A DNA stretch of 64,000 nucleotides. Origin: an uncultured beta proteobacterium (GTDB taxonomy: Bacteria > Pseudomonadota > Gammaproteobacteria > Burkholderiales > Burkholderiaceae_C). The stretch covers positions 1 to 64,000 of the forward strand of contig CAIMSP010000071.1 in assembly GCA_903844215.1 (NCBI GenBank). The letters run 5' to 3'. The notes under the pieces were generated by a model, which worked only from the letters and a program-made list of their open reading frames with translations, did no database searches and was not told the DNA's origin. Below are positions 17,522-26,689 of this stretch, piece by piece. Every line of letters begins with the position of its first letter. Within the stretch, counting starts at the first letter, position 1. The position numbers and the translations under genes were made by a program.

Positions 17522-19405
17522 ATGAATCGCTACCCGGCCTGGAAGTTCGCGATCATCGTGATCGCGCTGCTGGTGGGGGCTCTGTACGCCCTGCCGAATT
17601 TTTTCCCTGAAGCGCCTGCGGTGCAGGTGTCTTCGATCAAGTCGAGCGCCAAGGTGGATGCCAGTACGCTGGCGCGGGTGCAGGAGGTGCTCGGCGCCGC
17701 CAGCATCCCGGCCGATCTGGTGGCACTTGAAGGCAACTCGGTCAAAGCCCGTTTTGCCAGCACCGACATCCAGCTCAAGGCCAAGGACGCGATCCAGAAG
17801 GCGCTGGTACCCGACCCCGCCGACGCGTCCTATGTGGTGGCGCTGAATCTGGTGTCACGCTCACCGGCCTGGCTGAGCGCGATGCGCGCAGCGCCCATGT
17901 ACCTGGGACTGGATTTGCGCGGTGGCGTGCACTTCATGCTGCAGGTGGACATGCAGACGGCGCTGAGCAAGAAGGTGGAGTCGCTCGCGGGCGACATTCG
18001 CACCACCTTGCGCGAGAAGAATGTGCGCCACAGCGGCATCAGCCGCAGCGGCCAGACGATCGAGCTGCGCTTTCGCGATGCGGCCAGTGCCGACGCCGCC
18101 AAGGCCGTGATACTGGATCAGTTCACGGATTTGCTGGTTGCCACAAGCCAGGACGGCAGCGACATCAAGCTTGGCGCGAGCATCAAGCCCGAGGCCGCCC
18201 GGCGCGTGCAGGAACAGGCGCTCAAGCAAAACATCACCACGCTGCATAACCGGATCAACGAACTCGGCGTGAACGAACCGGTGATTCAGCAGCAGGGCCT
18301 GGACCGCATCGTGGTGCAGTTGCCCGGCGTGCAGGACACCGCCAAGGCCAAGGACATTCTGGGCCGCACCGCCACGCTGGAGCTGCGCATGGTGGACGAA
18401 TCCAGCGAAGCGGCTGCGGGTCTGACCGGCGTGGGTGCGGTGCCGTTTGGCTCGGAGCGCTTCCTGGAGCGCGACGGACGACCCATCATCGTGAAAAAGC
18501 AAGTCATCATTTCGGGCGACAGCCTGACCGACGCGCAGCCCGGTTTTGATTCGCAAACCCAGCAGCCCAAGGTGGACCTGACGGTGGACGCCAAGGGCGG
18601 CCGCATCATGCGCGACGTGAGCCGCGAGAACCTGAAAAAGCGCATGGCGATCGTGCTGTTTGAGAAGAGCAAGGGCCAGGTCCTGACGGCGCCGGTGATC
18701 CAGGGCGAATTGGGCAACCGCTTCCAGATCTCGGGCTCCATGACCGTGGTCGAGGCAAATGATCTGGCGCTGCTGTTGCGCGCGGGCTCGCTCGCCGCCC
18801 CGATGGAGATCATCGAGGAGCGCACCATTGGCCCGAGTCTGGGCGCGGAGAACATCGCCAAGGGCTTCAACAGCGTGGCCTGGGGCTTTCTTGCGGTGGT
18901 GTTTTTCATGTGCGTTTACTACATGCTCTTCGGCGTGTTTTCCAGCGTCGCGCTGGCCGTGAACCTGCTGCTGCTGGTGGCCGTTCTGTCCATGCTGCAC
19001 GCCACGCTGACGCTGCCGGGCATGGCGGCGATGGCACTGGTGCTGGGCATGGCGATCGACGCCAATGTGCTGATCAACGAACGGGTGCGCGAGGAATTGC
19101 GCGGCGGCGCCTCCGCGCAAGCGGCGATTCACGCCGGCTACGACCGCGCCTGGGCGACGATTCTGGACTCCAACGTGACCACCTTGATCGCCGGCCTGGC
19201 CTTGCTGGCCTTTGGCTCGGGACCGGTGCGCGGCTTTGCCGTGGTGCACGTGCTGGGGATCTTGACCAGCATGTTCTCGGGCGTGTTCTTCTCGCGCGGC
19301 CTGGTCAACCTGTGGTACGGACGGCAGAAAAAACTCAAGACCGTGTCCATCGGCACGGTGTGGCTGCCGCCTGGTGGCAGCACCACGGTAGACAGCGCGG
19401 GCTGA
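17522..19405 (+). CDS. secD: Protein translocase subunit SecD
   Basis: A 627-residue inner-membrane protein using the proton gradient to complete export of Sec substrates. Features in order: an N-terminal helix (FAIIVIALLVGALYALPNFF), the first periplasmic domain with LGLDLRGGVHFMLQVDM (the D1 motif), the large P1 region with NRINELGVNEPVIQQQGLDR, then the C-terminal membrane block including RTIGPSLGAENIAKGF and ALVLGMAIDANVLINERVRE. Length matches SecD of Burkholderiales. Located between yajC and secF on one transcript. Confidence 0.97.
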   Translation: MNRYPAWKFAIIVIALLVGALYALPNFFPEAPAVQVSSIKSSAKVDASTLARVQEVLGAASIPADLVALEGNSVKARFASTDIQLKAKDAIQKALVPDPADASYVVALNLVSRSPAWLSAMRAAPMYLGLDLRGGVHFMLQVDMQTALSKKVESLAGDIRTTLREKNVRHSGISRSGQTIELRFRDAASADAAKAVILDQFTDLLVATSQDGSDIKLGASIKPEAARRVQEQALKQNITTLHNRINELGVNEPVIQQQGLDRIVVQLPGVQDTAKAKDILGRTATLELRMVDESSEAAAGLTGVGAVPFGSERFLERDGRPIIVKKQVIISGDSLTDAQPGFDSQTQQPKVDLTVDAKGGRIMRDVSRENLKKRMAIVLFEKSKGQVLTAPVIQGELGNRFQISGSMTVVEANDLALLLRAGSLAAPMEIIEERTIGPSLGAENIAKGFNSVAWGFLAVVFFMCVYYMLFGVFSSVALAVNLLLLVAVLSMLHATLTLPGMAAMALVLGMAIDANVLINERVREELRGGASAQAAIHAGYDRAWATILDSNVTTLIAGLALLAFGSGPVRGFAVVHVLGILTSMFSGVFFSRGLVNLWYGRQKKLKTVSIGTVWLPPGGSTTVDSAG

Positions 19406-19457
19406 CCCGGGCAGACTTCGCCAAGCGGCGCCAAGACATCCAACTCAAGAGAATCCG

Positions 19458-20438
19458 ATGGAATTTTTCAAGATACACAAAGACATTGCGTTCATGCGCC
19501 ATGCGTTGTTCTTCAACGCCGTGTCGTTTCTCACCTTCGTGCTGGCGGTGTTTTTTCTGTTCAGCCGAGGACTGAACCTGTCGGTGGAGTTCAAGGGCGG
19601 AACGCTGCTCGAAGTGAGCTATGCCCAGCCCGCCGATCTGACCCAGGTGCGCCATGTTGTGAGTGGCCTGGGCTACAGCGACGTGACGGTGCAAAACTTC
19701 GGCTCTTCCCGCGACGTGCTGATTCGCCTGCCGGTGCAAAAGGACACAGGCAAGCCCGAGCAGGACGGCAAGGCCAAATCGGAGCAGGGCGACAAGGTGA
19801 TGGCCGCCCTCAAGGCGGCCGATGCCAGCGCCGAGAAGCGGCGCAACGAGTTTGTCGGACCCCAGGTCGGCGATGAACTCGCCGCCGATGGACTCAAGGC
19901 CCTGGCCTTCGTGGTCGCGGGCATCATGCTGTATCTGGCAATGCGTTTCGAATGGAAATTTGCCGTCGCCGCGATCGTCGCCAATCTGCACGACGTCATC
20001 ATCATCCTGGGCTTCTTTGCCTTCTTCCAGTGGGAGTTTTCGCTCACGGTGTTGGCGGCCGTGCTGGCGGTGCTGGGCTATTCGGTGAATGAATCGGTGG
20101 TGATCTTTGACCGGATTCGCGAGAACTTTCGGCGCTTTCGCAAGATGAACACGGTGCAGATCATCGACAGCGCCATCACCTCCACCATCAGCCGCACCAT
20201 CATCACCCACGGTTGCACCCAGATGATGGTGCTGTCCATGCTGCTGTTTGGCGGCGAGACGCTGCACTACTTCGCGCTGGCCTTGACCATCGGCATCTTG
20301 TTTGGCATTTATTCTTCGGTGTTTGTCGCGGCGGCCATCGCCATGTGGCTGGGCATTGAGCGCGAAGACCTGGTCAAGGGCACTGCCGTCAAGACGATCG
20401 AAGACCCGAACGACCCGAATGCCGGGGCGACCGTTTGA
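19458..20438 (+). CDS. secF: Protein translocase subunit SecF
   Basis: A 326-residue partner of SecD. It opens MEFFKIHKDIAFMRHALFFN, then the conserved GLNLSVEFKGGTLLEVSY. The membrane half has FVGPQVGDELAADGLKALAF, and the SecF signature VLGYSVNESVVIFDRIREN and TLTTIST-like stretch SAITSTISRTIITHG. The region around residues 95-120 is charged and loop-like (KDTGKPEQDGKAKSEQGDK), a longer linker than in E. coli. Gap to secD is 52 bases. Confidence 0.96.
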   Translation: MEFFKIHKDIAFMRHALFFNAVSFLTFVLAVFFLFSRGLNLSVEFKGGTLLEVSYAQPADLTQVRHVVSGLGYSDVTVQNFGSSRDVLIRLPVQKDTGKPEQDGKAKSEQGDKVMAALKAADASAEKRRNEFVGPQVGDELAADGLKALAFVVAGIMLYLAMRFEWKFAVAAIVANLHDVIIILGFFAFFQWEFSLTVLAAVLAVLGYSVNESVVIFDRIRENFRRFRKMNTVQIIDSAITSTISRTIITHGCTQMMVLSMLLFGGETLHYFALALTIGILFGIYSSVFVAAAIAMWLGIEREDLVKGTAVKTIEDPNDPNAGATV

Positions 20439-20452
20439 TGGAGCCTTGACCC

Positions 20453-22759
20453 ATGGCCGACACACAGGCGCAGAGGATCGCTGCACAGCTGGGGCGTGAG
20501 GCCCGTGAGCGCTATTTGCTGCAAATGTGTCGGGCCTTGGTCGGTGTGACCGGAAGCATTCAAGGCTGCCTCTCGGCCTTGATGGGTCAGGCCGCAACCT
20601 CGGCCGAAATGCAGTTGCGGCGCGAGGCTTGGTCGCAATTTCAGATTCAAGGCGAGCGCTGGCGCGAGTCCACGGTCAAGGCCTGGCAGCAGTACCTTGC
20701 CAAGCCCTTGTCGGCGCTGCAGGCCGACCAAACCAAACGCATCAAGCTTGAACTTCAAGATCAAGACGTGGTTGAAAGTCAGATCGTGGTGTCACGCTTT
20801 GTCGAATTGATCATGGAGGGCGTGACCCAGGATTTCAACCTGCTGCGCATGCGCATGAAGGAGTTGGAGGGCATCGTTGACCTGTCCAGTCGCGACCTGC
20901 TGCGCCCCGACGTGCTGGTCTCGATGATGCTGGAACAGTGGGAGCTGGTTGGCATGCCCGAAGGCAGTTGGGTGATCGTTCAGTCGGCCGCAGCCGCCTC
21001 GTTTCAGGAAGCGCTGATGAAGGCCTGCCAGGCGAGCAACGAATTCCTGGTGCAGCGCGGCATCCTCCCCAAGGGCTTCCATCAGGTGCGCATGACGAGC
21101 CGCCCGGTGGTGAGCCTGGTATCGGGAGCGGAGCACATGAGCGTCGGGCCAGGGGACGGTCGTTCCGGCCTGGGGAGCGGCGCCCGTGCGCGCGTCGTTC
21201 CGGGCTGGGTCTCGGGCTCGGACCTGACCCAATTGGCGCAGCTGCAGCAGCCCTCCGGCGCCTCGCTTGAGCTCGCGCTGATACGCGCCCAGGGCGTCAT
21301 AGGGCAACTCAAGGGCATGCTGCAGTACCGGGTCGCGGGATTCGACAGTGCGCCACAACCACAGCGCTCTGGTGCGTTGGCGCGGGCCATCGCCCCCCGG
21401 GCCGCTGCTGCCGCTGAATCCGATTGGCCAACGACCGAGAAGCTTGATCCGGCGGCGTACCTTGACGTGGCCGAAGTGGCCGGAAATCTGCGCGAGAACA
21501 CCTCGGAGTTGAAGCTCAAGGCCGAGACCGACAGTGAACGGGCGGTGATCGAGGTCGTGGCGCTGATGTTTCAAAGCATTCTGACCGAGGATCGCATCCC
21601 ATCGGCGGTGCGCATCTGGGTGGCCCGACTGCAAATGCCGGTGCTGCGCATCGCGCTGGAGGACCCGACATTTTTCGAAAACCTGGAACATCCCGCGCGC
21701 TTGCTCATCGACCGCATCGGCGCCTGCGTTCTCGGGTTTGAAGTGGCCGCGATCGATGGCAGCGATCTCGAGGTCGAGATCAAGCGCGTGGTGCAGGTGG
21801 TGGAGCAGTTTCCGGAAACCGGCCGCCAGGTGTTCCAAAAAGTCTACGACGAATTTCTGCAGTTTCTCTCCACCCTGCTCACCGGCAAAGGCGTGACCCA
21901 GCGTGTCGTGAGCGTGGTGCAGCAGGTCGAGCAAAAGGAAACGCTGGCCATCAAGTACACCATTGAGATGCGCAACATGCTCAAGGACATGCCGGTGCGC
22001 GAGGAGATCCGTCAGTTCCTGTTCAAGGTCTGGGCCGACGTGCTGGCCATGGCAACGATCAAGCTCAGTCCGCAGGACGAGCAGATCCTGACGTTCAAGC
22101 GCACGGCGACGGATCTGGTCTGGTCGGCCAGCGCCAAACCCAGCCGCAGTGCGCGCACGCGCGTCATCCAGAATCTGCCGCTGCTGCTGCAAAACCTGCG
22201 CCACGGCATGAGCACCCTGGGATTGGCGGCGACTGAACAGGAAGCCCATATCAAGGTCATCAGCGACACGCTGGCGGACGCCTTCATGTCCAAGACCGAA
22301 ACCGTTCCCCATGCTCAGATCGAGGCCATGACGCGTCAACTGGCGCGACTGGAGGACGTCGTTCCACCCGATGGCATGGGCGACTTGCCGCTGGATGCGC
22401 AAAGCATTGAGATGATGCTGGGCATCGACGCGTCCTCTCTGGTAGTGGTCGCCGACGGCGGCGCGCAGCCCAGTGCCGACATGGCCAATTGGGCCCGGAC
22501 ATTGGCCGTGGGCACCTGGTTCACGCTGGATCACAACGGCAAGCTCAACCAAGTTCAGTTTGTGTGGCGCAGCGGCAAACAAAAGCTGCACCTGTTCACC
22601 GCGCCCGCTGGACCGAATTACCTGATTCAGGCCGGGCGCTTGTCAGCCTATTTGCAGGCCGGACTGCTGGTGCCGCTGGAAGAAGAGGCGTTGACGGTGC
22701 GCGCCACCCGCGACGCGCTGGCCAAGCTCGAAGCCAATCCGGAGCGACTCATCCACTGA
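20453..22759 (+). CDS. DUF1631 family protein
   Basis: A 768-residue protein, 14 bases after secF and so probably co-transcribed. It matches what I know of DUF1631 proteins in beta- and gammaproteobacteria: a helical N-terminus, the central VRIWVARLQMPVLRIALEDP and HPARLLIDRIGACVLGFE, NMLKDMPVREEIRQFLFKVW, and the end GTWFTLDHNGKLNQVQFVWR with LVPLEEEALTVRATRDAL. No signal peptide or membrane segment is visible, so a cytoplasmic site is likely. The C-terminal 110 residues look beta-rich and could be a PilZ-like fold, but the c-di-GMP-binding RxxxR and DxSxxG motifs are not evident. No biochemical function is assigned. Confidence 0.85.
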   Translation: MADTQAQRIAAQLGREARERYLLQMCRALVGVTGSIQGCLSALMGQAATSAEMQLRREAWSQFQIQGERWRESTVKAWQQYLAKPLSALQADQTKRIKLELQDQDVVESQIVVSRFVELIMEGVTQDFNLLRMRMKELEGIVDLSSRDLLRPDVLVSMMLEQWELVGMPEGSWVIVQSAAAASFQEALMKACQASNEFLVQRGILPKGFHQVRMTSRPVVSLVSGAEHMSVGPGDGRSGLGSGARARVVPGWVSGSDLTQLAQLQQPSGASLELALIRAQGVIGQLKGMLQYRVAGFDSAPQPQRSGALARAIAPRAAAAAESDWPTTEKLDPAAYLDVAEVAGNLRENTSELKLKAETDSERAVIEVVALMFQSILTEDRIPSAVRIWVARLQMPVLRIALEDPTFFENLEHPARLLIDRIGACVLGFEVAAIDGSDLEVEIKRVVQVVEQFPETGRQVFQKVYDEFLQFLSTLLTGKGVTQRVVSVVQQVEQKETLAIKYTIEMRNMLKDMPVREEIRQFLFKVWADVLAMATIKLSPQDEQILTFKRTATDLVWSASAKPSRSARTRVIQNLPLLLQNLRHGMSTLGLAATEQEAHIKVISDTLADAFMSKTETVPHAQIEAMTRQLARLEDVVPPDGMGDLPLDAQSIEMMLGIDASSLVVVADGGAQPSADMANWARTLAVGTWFTLDHNGKLNQVQFVWRSGKQKLHLFTAPAGPNYLIQAGRLSAYLQAGLLVPLEEEALTVRATRDALAKLEANPERLIH

Positions 22760-22774
22760 CTCGCGCTTGGGGCT

Positions 22775-22811
22775 GCCACGCTTGCCGAGTCGGGCCGGCG
22801 AGCGCGGTGGC
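22775..22811. terminator. Imperfect hairpin between convergent genes
   Basis: Between the DUF1631 stop and the convergent metallo-hydrolase stop, GCCAC at 22775 pairs with GTGGC at 22807 and CTTGCCG pairs with CGGCGAG with one G-T wobble. It could stop transcription from either side, but no T-run follows on either strand. Confidence 0.3.
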
Positions 22812-22849
22812 ACAGGCGCCGCGCCGCTGCCGGAAGCGCAACGCCGGCG

Positions 22850-23638
22850 TCACAAATCGAAGGTCTGCCCCGCGCTGAGCCAGCGAATATCGTGCGCCCC
22901 AGCGCTTGCTGGGCGGGTGCTTTCAAGGGCCTGAACCTCGGCCATGATCAACGGGGTTTGCGCAGGTTTGGTGTGCGTGATGTAGATCGGATAGCTTTTG
23001 CCGGGCCCAATTTGCTCCAACTCCTGAGCCAGCGCCTGCGGTGACAAATGCAGACTGCGCCGGGCCAGATCGTGCTCGCGGTTGCTGAAGGCGGTTTCGA
23101 TCACCAACATGCTGACCGGGATCTGGTTCAGCCTGGCCCACAAGGCCGGGTTGTGCCCGGTATCGCCCGTGAAGACCCAGCAGGCGCTGGCCGTGCTGAC
23201 CGCATAGCCGACCGCCGGGACGGTGTGCACAGCGGGCAGGACCTCGATGCTTTTGCTGCCGATCGACAGCGTCTGCCCCCGCACAATGGCGTGAAATTCG
23301 ATCAGCGGCGCCTGCGGCGTCGGCAGGCGCGTGAAGTCCGGCCAAATGACGTCATTGAAGATGTGCAGCTTCAGGCTGGCAAGGGTGGCGGCGAGTGCAT
23401 ACACCTGCAGCGGCCGGCCGCGCTGGGCGGCAATCGCGTCGACCATCAGCGGCAGCGCCAGCACATGGTCCAGATGGGAGTGCGTCAGCAGCACATGGTC
23501 GATGTCGCGCATCTCATCCAGCGACAGGTCGCCCACGCCGGTGCCAGCGTCCACCAGCAGGTCGGAGTCGATCAGAAACGATGTCGTGCGGCAATCCCTA
23601 GCGATCGCTCCCGAACATCCCAGCACGCGCACTTTCAT
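22850..23638 (-). CDS. MBL-fold phosphodiesterase, class II cAMP phosphodiesterase-like
   Basis: A 262-residue metallo-beta-lactamase-fold protein. The metal motif is HSHLDHV near residue 53, with further ligands in PAVHTVPAVGY, VFTGDTGHNPALW and the final YITHTKPAQ. The opening MKVRVLGCSGAIARDCRTTS and THSHLDHVLALPLMVDAI are those of class II (PDE1/CpdP-type) cyclic nucleotide phosphodiesterases. Its stop codon side faces DUF1631; upstream by 8 bases is a predicted adenylate cyclase, which supports cAMP hydrolysis as the role. Other MBL enzymes such as arylsulphatase-like or tRNase Z relatives have different spacing, but I cannot exclude another cyclic-nucleotide or phosphodiester substrate. 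Confidence 0.78.
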   Translation of the reverse strand: MKVRVLGCSGAIARDCRTTSFLIDSDLLVDAGTGVGDLSLDEMRDIDHVLLTHSHLDHVLALPLMVDAIAAQRGRPLQVYALAATLASLKLHIFNDVIWPDFTRLPTPQAPLIEFHAIVRGQTLSIGSKSIEVLPAVHTVPAVGYAVSTASACWVFTGDTGHNPALWARLNQIPVSMLVIETAFSNREHDLARRSLHLSPQALAQELEQIGPGKSYPIYITHTKPAQTPLIMAEVQALESTRPASAGAHDIRWLSAGQTFDL

Positions 23639-23646
23639 GGCTACCC

Positions 23647-25887
23647 CTATTTGTTGTCAAATTGCGTGGCGCCGTCCCAAGCCGGGTCGAATGGCAGCGC
23701 TCGACGCCAGCTTAAGCGCGCTGCGTACAGGGCGTAAAGGCCGTTGTTGGCATGCTCGCGCTGCAAATGCGTCAACTGCAGCTCGCAACCAGCCCAATCC
23801 TGCAGCCGATAGGCGTTCAGCGCCGCGTCCCAGCGCTGCAGTTCCGAAGCCTGCTGCGGCGCGAGTTCCTTGAGCCGACACAGCGGCGTGTAGATCCTCA
23901 CTGCCTGGCTCTTGCCCTTGACCCGGACCCGGTCGAGTTCCTGCCAGGCAAACTCGCTCGCCTGCAGGCAGGTGGACTCGCTCGCGACGATGTCCACGCC
24001 GTAGACTTTTGACAGGCCCTCGAGTCGCGCCCCCAGGTTCACCGCGTCGCCAATGACGGTGTAGCTGCGCCGGATGTCCGAGCCCATGTCGCCCACGCAC
24101 ATGAGTCCGGTGTTCAAGCCAATGCCCATGCCCAGCGCGCCTTGGTCGGCTTCATCGAGCGCCAGCGCGCGCACCGCCTGCACCATGTCCAGTGCGGCGC
24201 TGACGGCCAGGCTGGCGTGATTATTTTCGGCCACGGGTGCACCCCAAAAAGCCATCACGCAGTCACCCATGTATTTGTCGATGGTGCCACGGTGGGCGCG
24301 AATGCAGTGTGTCAGCCGGCTGAAAAATCGGTTCAGCAAGCCCTGCAGGCGCGTCGGCTCCATGCTTTCGGAGATCCGGGTAAAGCCGCGCAGGTCGCAA
24401 AACATGACCGTCAGTTCGCGGCTCACGGCCCGCATGCTGTAGGCATCGGGATGCTTGAGCATTTCCTCCACCAACTCAGGCGGGACGTAGGTGCCGAACA
24501 ACTGCGCCAGTTCGCGCTTGGCTCGGCTTTCCACCAGGTAGCCGTAACTCATGTGCAGAACGAACAACGCCAGCGCCAGCAAGAGCGCAGACGCCAGCGG
24601 CAAGGCCAGTCCGAGCGCGAGATAGGCCCACAGGTTGCTGCCCAGCAAGGCGGCGCACACCAGGGCTCCCAGCGCCACCGCGCGCTTGGCCGAGAGCCGG
24701 GGCAGCGCCAGCAACATCAAGAGGCCCGTGGCCAGCAGTTGCGCCAGTTCAAATCCCGGAGCGAAGTCGGGTTTGACCAGCGCGCGATCGTCCAACAAGC
24801 CGGACAGCAGGTTGGCATGCATTTCCACTCCGGGATAGGTCTCTCCAACTGGCGTGGCGCGCAAATCCAGCATGCCCGGCGCGGTGGTGCCCACGAGCAC
24901 AATCTTGCCCTGGAGGCTGTTGGCTGCGACCCGCTGATGCAGCAAGTCGGTCGCGGACACGTAGCGAAACGAGCCGCCCGAGACCCCGCCGGGTCCACGA
25001 AAGGGGATCAGACTGCGGCCATGCCGATCCAGGGCGATGTTGCGGGACTTGCCGCCCAATGTGAGTAATAGACTCTGCAGACGCGCATCGCCCCATGGCA
25101 GCAAGCGCTCCTGGGCCAAACCCGATGCGACCTGCGGCATCCCCACCGCCGCGCGAAACAGTGCCAGGGAAAACGCCTCATATTGGCTGTTCTGGTACTG
25201 CGCCAGCAGCGGGATGGCGCGCACCACGCCGTCGCTGTCCACGACCGGGTTGGCGTGCCCTGCCATTGGGGCCACCCGTGCCAGCGACTCGATGTTCGAT
25301 CCATAGCCCCTGAAGGACTCAAAGTCGGTTTGACCATCCGCCCTCGGGGGCAGTTGCAGCACGGGGGCGGGCAAAACGCCCGAAGTCCGAGCGTCGCCGT
25401 CACGTGTGAAGTAGTAGCTCAGCACCACCGGCCGGTTCTTCAGCGCCTGGGCAAACCGGTGGTCGTAGTCCAGGCTGGGCTGGAGGCGGGAGAGCATTTC
25501 CCGGAACGCGGCCTGACCCTGAAACTCCTTGCCTGCCAACTGCTGCAGGTGCTTGAGCCCCGAGCTTTCGTCCGGCTCGGCGAAGAACACGTCGAAACCC
25601 AGCACAGCCACCTGTTGGCGCTGGAACAACTCGTCAGTCAAGCGCGCGAGTTGATCGCGGCCCCAAGGCCAGTGCCCGAGTTCGGACAGGCTTTTTTCAT
25701 CGATGTCGACGATGACGATGCGTTCGTCCAGGGTTGCGGGCATGGTGGCGCGCAGGCGCAGGTCGTAAATGGCGTTGTCCAGGCGATCGACCAGGTCGAT
25801 GCGCAGCCAATCGCCGGCATGCAACAAGGCCAACAGCAGCGGCATCAGCAGCAAGGCGATGCGCCGCCATGGGACGCGCTTTTGCAT
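23647..25887 (-). CDS. CHASE2-domain adenylate/guanylate cyclase (class III)
   Basis: A 746-residue membrane sensor-cyclase. After an N-terminal helix (IALLLMPLLLALLHAGDWL) comes a large extracytoplasmic CHASE2 domain (ATMPATLDERIVIVDIDEKS; LGHWPWGRDQLARL; GFDVFFAEPDESSG; KIVLVGTTAPGMLDLRATP). Three membrane helices at about 400-465 lead to the catalytic domain: LTVMFCDLRGFTRISESMEP and GTIDKYMGDCVMAFWGAP supply the two metal aspartates and the base-selecting lysine, and GDAVNLGARLEGL supplies the Asp plus N-x3-R transition-state residues. The Lys/Asp pair favours ATP, so adenylate cyclase. The C-terminal tail (about 660-746) may be helical repeats. The paired phosphodiesterase gene is 8 bases downstream. 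Confidence 0.92.
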   Translation of the reverse strand: MQKRVPWRRIALLLMPLLLALLHAGDWLRIDLVDRLDNAIYDLRLRATMPATLDERIVIVDIDEKSLSELGHWPWGRDQLARLTDELFQRQQVAVLGFDVFFAEPDESSGLKHLQQLAGKEFQGQAAFREMLSRLQPSLDYDHRFAQALKNRPVVLSYYFTRDGDARTSGVLPAPVLQLPPRADGQTDFESFRGYGSNIESLARVAPMAGHANPVVDSDGVVRAIPLLAQYQNSQYEAFSLALFRAAVGMPQVASGLAQERLLPWGDARLQSLLLTLGGKSRNIALDRHGRSLIPFRGPGGVSGGSFRYVSATDLLHQRVAANSLQGKIVLVGTTAPGMLDLRATPVGETYPGVEMHANLLSGLLDDRALVKPDFAPGFELAQLLATGLLMLLALPRLSAKRAVALGALVCAALLGSNLWAYLALGLALPLASALLLALALFVLHMSYGYLVESRAKRELAQLFGTYVPPELVEEMLKHPDAYSMRAVSRELTVMFCDLRGFTRISESMEPTRLQGLLNRFFSRLTHCIRAHRGTIDKYMGDCVMAFWGAPVAENNHASLAVSAALDMVQAVRALALDEADQGALGMGIGLNTGLMCVGDMGSDIRRSYTVIGDAVNLGARLEGLSKVYGVDIVASESTCLQASEFAWQELDRVRVKGKSQAVRIYTPLCRLKELAPQQASELQRWDAALNAYRLQDWAGCELQLTHLQREHANNGLYALYAARLSWRRALPFDPAWDGATQFDNK

Positions 25888-25945
25888 GGGCTCGGGGCGG
25901 TTGGGCTGGAACAGGTGCCAGCGCGGGCGCGCCAGCCGACTGAAC

Positions 25946-26644
25946 CTACAAGTGGAAGAACTGCATCTTCGTTCCCGCGAGTTCCAGAATGTCCTGGTCC
26001 TTTAACGGCATCGATTTAGTCCCAATGGCCAGGCCATTGATCATGAGGCGGCTCGCACCTTCCACATGGGCGGCGACGAAGCCGTGCCGGCGCTTGGTGA
26101 TCGACGCCACCGATACCCCGATCTTGCCGATGGTGGTCACCACCTTCACCAGCGGCACCTGGCGCCCCTGCGCCGCGCCCGAGACCACCCTGATGGCCGC
26201 ATTGCCATCGAAGGTGGACAAGGCCATTGAATCGGAGATCTCGACCAGGATCGTGGCCGGAGCCGGCATATCGGACGGCGGCGCAGCCTTCGCCGGGGCC
26301 GATCCATTGGACGAACCGGCGCGAACCAATTGGGTCTTTTCGAAATCATCGCCGGTCGTATCCTGGAAATACTTGATCTTGTATTTCCCGATTTCGACTG
26401 TGTCGCTGTTGTGCAGGAGTTCGCGCTTGATCGTCTTGCCGTTCAGATTGGTGCCGTTCGTGCTGTTCAAATCCTCGATGTAGACCTGCCCACCACTCAT
26501 CTGAATCACCGCATGCTCGCCGCTGACGGCCAAGTTGTCGATCACGATGTCGTTGTATGGCCTGCGCCCCAACGTGGTCCGATTTTTCGTCAGCATCACG
26601 TCTTTGACGACGATCCCGTCAAGCGATACGATCATTTTTGGCAT
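25946..26644 (-). CDS. FHA-domain protein, one intact and one degenerate FHA domain
   Basis: A 232-residue protein. The N-terminal FHA domain (about 20-95) is complete: TTLGRRPYNDIVIDN, SGEHAVIQ, and DLNSTNGTNLNGKTI, giving the GR, SxxH and NxTNG phosphothreonine-binding motifs. After an Ala/Pro linker a second domain (about 140-232) repeats the shape but has TTIGKIG, ITKRRHGF and LMINGLAIG, so the key Arg and Ser positions are altered. FHA proteins recruit Thr-phosphorylated partners. It sits between a PP2C phosphatase and a cyclase, which implies Ser/Thr phosphosignalling, although no Hanks-type kinase gene is adjacent. Confidence 0.88.
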   Translation of the reverse strand: MPKMIVSLDGIVVKDVMLTKNRTTLGRRPYNDIVIDNLAVSGEHAVIQMSGGQVYIEDLNSTNGTNLNGKTIKRELLHNSDTVEIGKYKIKYFQDTTGDDFEKTQLVRAGSSNGSAPAKAAPPSDMPAPATILVEISDSMALSTFDGNAAIRVVSGAAQGRQVPLVKVVTTIGKIGVSVASITKRRHGFVAAHVEGASRLMINGLAIGTKSMPLKDQDILELAGTKMQFFHL

Positions 26645-26689
26645 TACCCACTCCAGTTTCTAAACCTATTGCGATGCTGCGAGAAAACA

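Noticed and set aside
17861-19249. Long minus-strand frame opposite secD
   Set aside because: It has the Gln/His/Arg-rich composition of a third-position shadow; secD motifs are clear on the plus strand.
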